A stretch of 14,604 nucleotides of DNA, taken from the NCBI GenBank assembly GCA_035620975.1, contig DASPFV010000058.1, positions 1 to 14,604 on the forward strand, read 5' to 3'. Shown here one piece after another: positions 6,123 through 11,885 of the stretch. The notes under the pieces were generated by a model, which searched no databases, was not told the DNA's origin, and saw only the letters and a list, made by a program, of their open reading frames with translations. Numbering within the stretch: the stretch's first letter is position 1; the number at the start of each line of letters is the position of its first letter. A program made the translations under genes and the position numbers. This DNA is from DASPFV01 sp035620975. Lineage in GTDB: Bacteria; Acidobacteriota; Vicinamibacteria; Vicinamibacterales; 2-12-FULL-66-21.

Positions 6123-7283
6123 TCAATTCCTGATCCGCCGCCCGAGCAGAGCACCGATGAGCCCGCTGACGACGGCCCCGGCCCGCCCGAACGCCACAGC
6201 CGGCTGCCGCGAGGGCGCAGCTGGAGCCGGCGGCGCTACCGGGTGATCCGGCGCGCGGCGTTTCTGCCGCTCCTCGAACTGCCGGGCGGCACGCGGGCCG
6301 ACGCACTTCCGCTGACCCGGGACCTTTTCCCCGGCCGCCTTTCCGTGGGGCGAAGCGTGCTCGATCTCCGCGTTCATCTCGGCGCCCACCACGATCACCA
6401 GCCCGGTCAGGTAGAGCCAGAGCAGCAGCACCATCACGCCGCCGATGACGCCGTACGTCTCGGTATAGGACCCGAAGTTCGTCACGTAAATGCGGAACCC
6501 GAGCGAGGTGAGCAGCCACAGCAGCGTCGCGAGGACCGACCCGGGCGTGAGCCAGACGAAGTCCTGGTCCACGTCGGGCGCGAAGTAATACACCAGTCCG
6601 ACGCCCGTTGCGACCAGCGCGAACACGATCGGCCACTGGACGATCTTCCAGGTCCACTCGAAGACGGCGCCGAAACCGAAGCGGTTCGCGATCCAGCCGG
6701 CCAGCTCGGGCCCGGCCAGCACGAGCGCGAACGACAGGAGGATGAACAGCGCCACGCCGATGGTCAGGAGGATGGCGGTGAGCCGCTGCTTCCACCACGG
6801 CCGCCCGTCGTCGACGTCGTACGCCTTGTTCAGGGCTTCGATGACTGCCACCATCGCGGCGGAGCTGCTCCAGAGCGCCGCGGCGACACCGAACGTGAGG
6901 ATGCCACCCTGCGGGCTCGCGGTGATCCGACTGAGCTGATCGCGGATGATGCCCACAACGTCTCGGGGCGCGACACCCTGGAGCATCGTGACGATACGCC
7001 CGATGAGGTCGTCCGACGCCAGGAAGCCCGCAAGCGCGATCAGGAAGAGCAAAGCAGGGAACAGCGCCAGGAAGAAGTAATACGCGAGCTGAGCCGCGAG
7101 TCCGAGCCCGTTGTCAGCCTGCGTCTCCCGGACCGTGCGTTTGAACAGTTCACCCCACCCGATGTGTGTATCGAAGTACGAGAGCACGACCCAGTCGAGT
7201 GCAAACGCGCGGCCAGCGCGAGCCTCGGCCGCCGGCCAAGCTGAGCCTGCGCGCCGAGCCGATTCATGGCGCGCCGGGTTCAT
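6123..7283 (-). CDS. YihY/BrkB-family polytopic inner-membrane protein
   Basis: This 386-residue protein has about six membrane spans (about 60-89, 126-150, 168-191, 217-235, 248-269 and 277-306). The family hallmarks are GLAAQLAYYFFLALFPALLF, GILTFGVAAALWSSSAAM, and the last-span block YGVIGGVMVLLLWLYLTGLV ending VVGAEMNAEIE. Historic names (virulence factor BrkB, ribonuclease BN) are misleading, and the transport or membrane role is unsettled. An 80-residue tail after the last span is basic and proline-rich and ends in a short hydrophobic stretch (GAVVSGLIGALLG) before RRIRN. The start is uncertain: ATG 7283 has no clear ribosome site, and GTG at 7187 (VLSYFDTHIGWG) would better match the usual family N-terminus. 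It is the first gene of the minus-strand block. Confidence 0.92.
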   Translation of the reverse strand: MNPARHESARRAGSAWPAAEARAGRAFALDWVVLSYFDTHIGWGELFKRTVRETQADNGLGLAAQLAYYFFLALFPALLFLIALAGFLASDDLIGRIVTMLQGVAPRDVVGIIRDQLSRITASPQGGILTFGVAAALWSSSAAMVAVIEALNKAYDVDDGRPWWKQRLTAILLTIGVALFILLSFALVLAGPELAGWIANRFGFGAVFEWTWKIVQWPIVFALVATGVGLVYYFAPDVDQDFVWLTPGSVLATLLWLLTSLGFRIYVTNFGSYTETYGVIGGVMVLLLWLYLTGLVIVVGAEMNAEIEHASPHGKAAGEKVPGQRKCVGPRAARQFEERQKRRAPDHPVAPPAPAAPSRQPAVAFGRAGAVVSGLIGALLGRRIRN

Positions 7284-7297
7284 GAGAAGATGCCGGC

Positions 7298-7753
7298 GTG
7301 AGCGCTTCCGATGTCGGTGCGAGCCTGGCCCTCTGGGCGGCAGCCGCGAGCGCACTGATTGCGCTGCAGTCGCCCGCTGAGCCGTTCGATCTGCGCGCCG
7401 GACAGTCCGCGACCCTGCAGATCCGGGGGGCGGAGGTCGTGCTGCGCTTCGAGCGCGTCACGGCCGATTCGCGCTGCCCGGTGGGCGCCACGTGCATCTG
7501 GGAGGGGGATGCCGTGGTGCGCGTCGTGGTCACCGCGCACGCACGGACCGCCACACACGACCTGCACACGAATCCCCGGTTCGAGCAGGAGCGCGACCAC
7601 GAGGGGATCCGCGTCCGCCTGCTGAAGCTGGAGCCGCATCCGCGTGTGGACGAGGCCGTCGAGCCTCAGGACTACGTCGCCACGTTCGTCCTGGAACCAG
7701 AATCCCGTGCAGGGGGGAACGGGAAAGAGGGCAGTCGAAACCCCGGGCCATGA
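7298..7753 (+). CDS. Small exported protein with conserved Cys pair, function unknown
   Basis: This 151-residue protein starts at GTG 7298, the first possible start after an in-frame stop at 7283. A hydrophobic segment at about 8-24 looks like a signal peptide. The central block is DSRCPVGATCIWEGDAVVRV (58-77), with Cys60 and Cys66 probably forming a disulfide. Blocks of this kind (SRCP...C-W-G-A) occur in a widespread group of exported proteins whose role is unknown to me. The rest is beta-rich (SATLQIRGAEVVLRFERV). The C-terminal 15 residues are polar and disordered-looking. The stop TGA overlaps the ATG of the DUF72 gene as ATGA, so translation of the two is coupled. Confidence 0.8.
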   Translation: MSASDVGASLALWAAAASALIALQSPAEPFDLRAGQSATLQIRGAEVVLRFERVTADSRCPVGATCIWEGDAVVRVVVTAHARTATHDLHTNPRFEQERDHEGIRVRLLKLEPHPRVDEAVEPQDYVATFVLEPESRAGGNGKEGSRNPGP

Positions 7754-8493
7754 CCGGCCGCCCCGGTCCGCTTGCGGCGGTCCGCATCGGCTGCTCGGGG
7801 TGGCAGTATCGCCATTGGCGCGCCGATTTCTATCCGCCGGCGCTGCCGCAGCGGCTGTGGCTCGAGCACTACGCCGGTACTTTCGATACCGTCGAGATCA
7901 ACAACAGCTTCTACCGGCTGCCCGCGGCCGAGACGTTCGCGGCCTGGCGCGAGCGCGTGCCGCGCGGCTTTCTTTTCGCCGTGAAGGCGAGCCGCTATCT
8001 CACACACATGCGGAAGCTCAAGGATCCCGAAGCGCCGCTCAATCTGTTCTTCGAGCGCGCGACCGCGCTGGGGCCGCGCCTCGGCCCGGTGCTGTACCAG
8101 CTTCCACCGGGCTGGCGCAAGGACGTTGCGCGCCTCGCCGGGTTCGTCGGCCGCCTGCCGCCCCGCCGCCTTCACGCGATCGAGTTCCGCGAGCCCTCGT
8201 GGTACGCAGACGACGCCCTGGCCGTCCTCGACAAGCGCAACGTCACTCTGTGCCTGCACGACATGCCCGGATCGGCCAGCGGCCGTACGCGTGTCGGCGG
8301 GTTCGCCTATGTCCGGTTCCACGGCTCCGGCGCGAAGTACGGCGGGGGCTATCCGGAGAGCGACCTGCGGGAGTGGGCGCGCTGGATCCACGGAGAGCGC
8401 CGCGCCGGGCGACAGGTGTACGCCTACTTCAACAACGACGTCGGCGGGCACGCGCCGCGCGACGCGGTGAGGCTGCGGTCCATGGTGACCTGA
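7750..8493 (+). CDS. DUF72 family protein (YecE-like)
   Basis: This 247-residue protein covers a full DUF72 domain, a TIM-barrel family of unknown biochemical role. Family blocks in order are RIGCSGWQYRHW (12-23) with FYP, TVEINNSFYRLP (47-58), FLFAVKASRYLTH (74-86), GPVLYQLPPGW (112-122), AIEFREPSW (143-151), YVRFHG (187-192) and VYAYFNNDVGGHAPRDA (223-239). All are intact and in order. The ATG at 7750 overlaps the previous stop by 4 bases, so expression depends on the upstream small gene. A much longer in-frame reading from 7492 only adds an out-of-frame shadow of that gene. Confidence 0.93.
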   Translation: MTGRPGPLAAVRIGCSGWQYRHWRADFYPPALPQRLWLEHYAGTFDTVEINNSFYRLPAAETFAAWRERVPRGFLFAVKASRYLTHMRKLKDPEAPLNLFFERATALGPRLGPVLYQLPPGWRKDVARLAGFVGRLPPRRLHAIEFREPSWYADDALAVLDKRNVTLCLHDMPGSASGRTRVGGFAYVRFHGSGAKYGGGYPESDLREWARWIHGERRAGRQVYAYFNNDVGGHAPRDAVRLRSMVT

Positions 8494-8500
8494 CGCCGAC

Positions 8501-8598
8501 CCATCCGTGTTCTTCCGTGTTTTTCCGTGGCCGTGTTTTTCCGTGTTGTTCCGTGGCCGTGTTCAGTCCGTGTTGTTCCGTGGCCGTGTTCAGTCCGT
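8501..8598. repeat. Intergenic 26-27 bp tandem repeat array
   Basis: Two perfect 27-bp copies run 8541-8567 and 8568-8594. A 26-bp imperfect copy precedes them at 8515-8540, and partial units lie at 8505-8514 and 8595-8600. The plus-strand core is TTCCGTGGCCGTGTT; the minus-strand core is AACACGGCCACGGAA. It fills the gap between the convergent DUF72 and glycosyltransferase genes. The minus-strand gene ends inside it: its last codons (ATD and TGA) are repeat sequence. There are no unique spacers between units, so this is not a CRISPR array. Function is unknown; see the related array at 11831. Confidence 0.85.
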
Positions 8599-10146
8599 GG
8601 CCTCGAACGTCAGCCCGGCGCGCGCGATGCGCATCCGCTTCGCGTCGATCACGAACCCGACTCCGGGCTCCCGTCGCGCCTCCGCTGGCAGCGACGCGGG
8701 CCGGCGCGTCCGATCGCTGGCCAGCCACAACACCGGACAGGGTGTATCCAGCGTGCGTGGCGTTTCCTCCGCGGCCACCAGCCGGCCCTGCAGCCGGGTG
8801 AACACCGGGCTGCCGTTGTCGGTGTGCACGACGGCAGCCCTGGGGAAGTACCACATGACGCGCCGGGCATCCACCGGCCCGGAGCCCGCGACGATGACGC
8901 CCTCACCGTTCTGACAGATTTCGGACATCGTCTGACGGACCCGCCGCACGTCGGCGTCGCTCTGACGAATCGTTGCGCGCGTCGCGTAGGACAGCGGCTG
9001 CGCGTCGCTGGCGAGCCGCTGCAGCAGCGTCTTGGATCGATAAGGGGCGTCGCCGCCGGTGATCGACGTCGGGAATGGAGCGAAGACGACGAACTGCAGC
9101 ACGCTCACGACGGCTTGAAGGCCCACGATCAGCGCCCATCGCCGTGGCGGCTGCCGGGCGTAGTAGCCGGCGAGCACCAGCACGAGCACGGGAAGGAGCG
9201 GCAGCAGGTAGCCGGGCTTCGCGATGTGAACGGCGAGGCACAGGACGAGCCATGGGAGCGCCCAGGCCAGTGCCGTGCCGGCCCCGAGGTGCGCCGGCAG
9301 GCGTCTGTCCAGCGCCAGCCATGCGATGAGCCCGGTCAGGTTGATGGGACCCAGCGACGCCGCGAGCGCGAGGAGCGTGTCGCGCGCGTTGTGGTTGAAC
9401 CGTTCGAGCGCTTCGCCCCAGTCGAGGGTGGGCCGCGACGCCGCCGTGGCAGTGGCGAACTGCGACCAGATCCGCGCCGGGAGATCAGGGGCGAGCCAGA
9501 GCAATGCTCCCGCACCCGCCGCGGCCATCCCCGCCAGCAGCGCGGCCGCGCGGCGGCGATCCGGCGGATCGGCGGCGCGCCAGGCGAGCGCGACCAGCGG
9601 CGCCATCAGCACGGCGGCGGGCAGCTTGACCAGCGCGGCCAGCCCGAGCATCGCCACCGACCACGGCAGGCTCCGGCCATCGCCGTGGCGCGAGCGCCAC
9701 GCGAGATACGCCACGGCGAGGGTGACGAGGAGCTCCGACGCATAAATCTCGCCGACCGCGCCGTACAGCCAGAAGAGCGGGCTGAACACCAGCAGCGCGG
9801 CCGTCGCGCGCACGAACCGGTCCCGGCGCGCCGAATCGGGCTCGAGATCGGCGGCGAAGCGCACGGCGACCAGGAGGGCGAGCCCGCTCGCAAGGACGCT
9901 GCACAGCACCAGCGCGGCATTCGCGTCCGGGGTGAACGCCCTCAGCGCGCGCGCGGCGAGTACGAAGCCGACGTACCCCGGCGGGTGCGGCTGGTGGCTC
10001 GCGATGTCGATGCGGTCCATCGCGAACGCGAAGTTGGCCGCGTCCCACGTGAACAGCTCGTGGCTGCGGAGACTCCAGCGGCTCAGGAGGACCGTGATGC
10101 ACGAGGCGGCGGCGACCGACGCGCGGCTCGGCATGAGCGGGCGCAC
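8590..10146 (-). CDS. Polytopic membrane glycosyltransferase, GT-C-like
   Basis: This protein of about 518 residues has roughly ten hydrophobic spans in the first 355 residues and a soluble C-terminal domain of about 160. The first loop carries an acidic motif expected of GT-C enzymes that use lipid-linked sugars (SHELFTWDAANFAFAMD, 28-44), followed by HQPHPPGY (51-58). HPPGY is typical of DUF2723/TMEM260-like and related GT-C proteins. Other marks are AVGEIYASELLVT (130-142) and KPGYLLPLLPVLVLVLAG (310-327). The donor and acceptor are unknown. Start choice is between GTG 10146, just downstream of a promoter-like element, and ATG 10134; the frame stays open to 10338 but that part is low-complexity. 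The last codons lie in the tandem repeat array. Confidence 0.85.
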   Translation of the reverse strand: MRPLMPSRASVAAASCITVLLSRWSLRSHELFTWDAANFAFAMDRIDIASHQPHPPGYVGFVLAARALRAFTPDANAALVLCSVLASGLALLVAVRFAADLEPDSARRDRFVRATAALLVFSPLFWLYGAVGEIYASELLVTLAVAYLAWRSRHGDGRSLPWSVAMLGLAALVKLPAAVLMAPLVALAWRAADPPDRRRAAALLAGMAAAGAGALLWLAPDLPARIWSQFATATAASRPTLDWGEALERFNHNARDTLLALAASLGPINLTGLIAWLALDRRLPAHLGAGTALAWALPWLVLCLAVHIAKPGYLLPLLPVLVLVLAGYYARQPPRRWALIVGLQAVVSVLQFVVFAPFPTSITGGDAPYRSKTLLQRLASDAQPLSYATRATIRQSDADVRRVRQTMSEICQNGEGVIVAGSGPVDARRVMWYFPRAAVVHTDNGSPVFTRLQGRLVAAEETPRTLDTPCPVLWLASDRTRRPASLPAEARREPGVGFVIDAKRMRIARAGLTFEATD

Positions 10147-10152
10147 GATGAG

Positions 10153-10173
10153 CCCGACAATAGCACTGTCGGG
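10153..10173. promoter_or_regulatory. Inverted repeat CCCGACA-N7-TGTCGGG over the glycosyltransferase promoter region
   Basis: Seven-base arms are perfectly inverted around a 7-base spacer, 7 bases upstream of the GTG at 10146. On the minus strand the spacer and arm contain TGCTAT and TATTGT, weak -10-like hexamers. TTGCCT lies 18 bases upstream of TGCTAT. A run of eight G (10171-10178) abuts it. It could be an operator that overlaps the promoter, or a leader stem. The regulator is unknown. Confidence 0.4.
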
Positions 10174-10284
10174 GGGGGCCGCCAGGCAAACGGGCACTCC
10201 GCCGGAGAGAGCAACAGAGGACACTTCGACCGTGTGGTTCTGCCGGCTGCGCCGGTTTCGCGCCAGTTCAGCGGCCCTTCGCGG

Positions 10285-10301
10285 TTGGCCCCCAGCTTGC
10301 A
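10285..10301 (+). promoter_or_regulatory. Candidate sigma-54 (-24/-12) promoter of the M48 protease gene
   Basis: TTGGC at 10285-10289 and TTGCA at 10297-10301 match the conserved halves of the sigma-54 consensus TGGCACG-N4-TTGCA with the correct GG-to-GC spacing (GG 10287-10288, GC 10299-10300). Two positions of the -24 element differ (C for A and C for G). The predicted start at about 10311-10312 is only 2-3 bases before the ATG. No enhancer site or activator gene was identified in the window. Confidence 0.4.
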
Positions 10302-10313
10302 CCAGTCGGCGGC

Positions 10314-11744
10314 ATGGCACGAACGTCGCTCGCTCCAACGCGCACCGGACCCAACCGCATCCGCACGTCCGTGGTCGCTGCGCTGGTGGCCGCCCTCACG
10401 CTCTCGGCGGGCGCGCAGTCGCGCATCGAACCGGATGACAACCGCTTCTCGCCGGAGCAGGACGTCGAGCTCGGCCAGCAGGCCGCCCGCGAGGTGCGCC
10501 AGCAGCTGCCGCTCCTGCGCGACGAGACGACGACGAGCTTCGTCGAGGAGATCGGCGACAGGCTGGTTGCCGAGATTCCCGAGTACCTCCAGCAGCCGGC
10601 GTTCCGCTACAGCTTCGAGGTGGTCAACCTGCGCGAGATCAACGCCTTCGCCCTGCCGGGCGGGCCGATGTTCCTGCACCGGGGCATGATCGAAGCCGCG
10701 CGTACGGACGGCGAGGTCGCCGGCGTCATGGCGCACGAGCTGAGTCACGTCATCCTCCGGCACGGGACTGCGCAGGCGACGAAAGGCCAGAAATTCCAGA
10801 TTGGCGCCATCGCGGGCCAGGTGCTCGGCGCGATTGTGGGTGGAGGCTGGGGCGACGTGATCTCGCAGGGCTCGCAGATAGGGCTCGGTGTGTACTTCCT
10901 GAAGTACGGACGCGAGTACGAACGGGAAGCGGATCTCCTCGGTGCGCAGATCATGGCGCGTGCCGGTTACGACCCGCGCCAGATGGCGAGCATGTTCCAG
11001 ACGATCGAGAAGCAGGGCGGATCCGGCGGACCGGAGTGGCTGAGCAGCCATCCCAATCCAGGCAACCGCCACGAGGCGATCATCCGCGAGGCCGAGAGCC
11101 TGCAGGTGCAGGGGCAGGCGCCGCGGGGCCGCATCGAGCAGGTGCACGCGCGGCTCGACCGCATGTCCCCCGCCCCGACGTCCGAGCAGGTCGCGCGCGG
11201 CCGGCGCGGCGGGAGTGGGCCGGTCGGCACCAGCGGCCGCACGATGCGCGTCGAACCGCCCTCCCGGCAGTGGCAGACCGTGCAGCCCGGCGACTTCCTC
11301 CGGCTGAGCGTCCCGTCCAACTGGCGGCAGGTCAGCGGTGGCGGCGGAACCGTGACGTATGCGCCCGAAGGCGGATACGTGCAGGCGCGGAACGGGCAAT
11401 CGGCCTTCACGCACGGAGTCGAGCTGGGCGTCGTGAGGACGGACGGCGGCTCGCTGCAGCAGAGCACCGACGAGCTGCTGCAGGCGTTCGCCCGGGCGAA
11501 TCCCCAGTTGCGTCGCCAGGGCGGGTACTCGCGCACGACGATCGGCGGGCGCCGCGGCCTGACGACGACGCTCAGCAACGTGTCGGACGTGACCGGCGAG
11601 CGCGAGGCGGTGAACGTGTCGACCGTGCAGTTGAGCGACGGCAGCGTCCTCTTCCTGCTGGGCGTGGCGCCCTCCGACGAGGCGCGCACCTATTTCGACG
11701 CCTTCAGCCGCGTCAGGCAGTCGGTGCAGCTGAACGATCGATAG
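10314..11744 (+). CDS. Exported M48-family zinc metalloprotease (BepA/Oma1-like catalytic domain) with extra C-terminal domain
   Basis: This 476-residue periplasmic protease probably takes part in quality control of exported or outer-membrane proteins. A signal peptide spans about residues 15-35 (VVAALVAALTLSAGAQ). The M48 domain runs about 45-260: NLREINAFALPGGPMFLHRG (105-124), the zinc motif His141-Glu142-His145 (MAHELSHVILRHG), third ligand Glu205 (REYEREADLLGAQI), and SSHPNPGNRHEAI (244-256), a block also seen in BepA-type proteases. Unlike BepA there are no TPR repeats. A linker (about 260-310) leads to a 165-residue beta-rich domain I cannot name. The ATG at 10314 has no clear ribosome site; translation may be leaderless. 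A strong hairpin follows the stop. Confidence 0.92.
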   Translation: MARTSLAPTRTGPNRIRTSVVAALVAALTLSAGAQSRIEPDDNRFSPEQDVELGQQAAREVRQQLPLLRDETTTSFVEEIGDRLVAEIPEYLQQPAFRYSFEVVNLREINAFALPGGPMFLHRGMIEAARTDGEVAGVMAHELSHVILRHGTAQATKGQKFQIGAIAGQVLGAIVGGGWGDVISQGSQIGLGVYFLKYGREYEREADLLGAQIMARAGYDPRQMASMFQTIEKQGGSGGPEWLSSHPNPGNRHEAIIREAESLQVQGQAPRGRIEQVHARLDRMSPAPTSEQVARGRRGGSGPVGTSGRTMRVEPPSRQWQTVQPGDFLRLSVPSNWRQVSGGGGTVTYAPEGGYVQARNGQSAFTHGVELGVVRTDGGSLQQSTDELLQAFARANPQLRRQGGYSRTTIGGRRGLTTTLSNVSDVTGEREAVNVSTVQLSDGSVLFLLGVAPSDEARTYFDAFSRVRQSVQLNDR

Positions 11745-11754
11745 AACGATAGAT

Positions 11755-11786
11755 CGATGGCAGGATGCTGGTGCATCCTGCCATCG
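11755..11786. terminator. 14-bp perfect hairpin after the M48 gene
   Basis: Bases 11755-11768 and 11773-11786 pair perfectly around the tetraloop TGGT; the left arm is CGATGGCAGGATGC. It begins 10 bases after the M48 stop codon. No T-run follows on either strand, so it is not a canonical intrinsic terminator. It may act as an mRNA 3' end stabiliser, a REP-like element or an atypical terminator. It is preceded by short ATCGAT/CGATAGA repeats (11736-11758). Confidence 0.55.
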
Positions 11787-11830
11787 CTGGGCAACGGGAA
11801 ACCGCACACCCTTCACATTCCCGCGACCGC

Positions 11831-11872
11831 ACACCGCCACGAACGGACACGGACGAACACCGCCACGAGCGG
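11831..11872. repeat. Second, shorter array of the 26-27 bp repeat family, opposite orientation
   Basis: ACACCGCCACGAACGG (11831-11846) recurs as ACACCGCCACGAGCGG (11857-11872), a 26-base period. The core CACGGACGAACACCGCCACG (11848-11867) closely matches the minus-strand version of the array at 8501-8598, including the same period. The array abuts the -10 element of the next gene. Confidence 0.6.
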
Positions 11873-11873
11873 C

Positions 11874-11879
11874 TACAAT
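11874..11879 (+). promoter_or_regulatory. -10 element TACAAT, probable leaderless start of the amidohydrolase gene
   Basis: TACAAT (5 of 6 to TATAAT) ends 6 bases before the GTG at 11886, so transcription would start on or next to the start codon. No convincing -35 is visible in the upstream repeat. No ribosome binding site precedes the GTG, which supports leaderless translation. Confidence 0.5.
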
Positions 11880-11885
11880 CGCGGC

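Noticed and set aside
7492..7749. N-terminal extension of the DUF72 protein from an upstream in-frame ATG
   Set aside because: The extension is an out-of-frame reading of the Cys-pair gene, and the DUF72 domain begins right after the ATG at 7750.
8501..8600. CRISPR-like array
   Set aside because: The units are contiguous at 26-27 bases with no unique spacers, and no cas genes are present.
10147..10338. N-terminal extension of the glycosyltransferase to 10338
   Set aside because: The added residues are low-complexity, overlap the start of the divergent M48 gene and include the promoter-like inverted repeat.
8527..10689. Very long plus-strand open frame (720 codons) opposite the glycosyltransferase
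   Set aside because: It is arginine-, glutamate- and glutamine-rich with no domain or membrane pattern, while the minus strand has a coherent polytopic enzyme. It is an antisense shadow of GC-rich codon bias.
10083..11840. Long minus-strand open frame (585 codons) opposite the M48 gene
   Set aside because: It is histidine-, arginine- and alanine-rich low-complexity antisense to an intact HELSH protease; no motif supports it.
11757..11885. N-terminal extension of the amidohydrolase from ATG 11757
   Set aside because: It would translate a perfect hairpin and the tandem repeat, and would bury the signal peptide that begins at GTG 11886.
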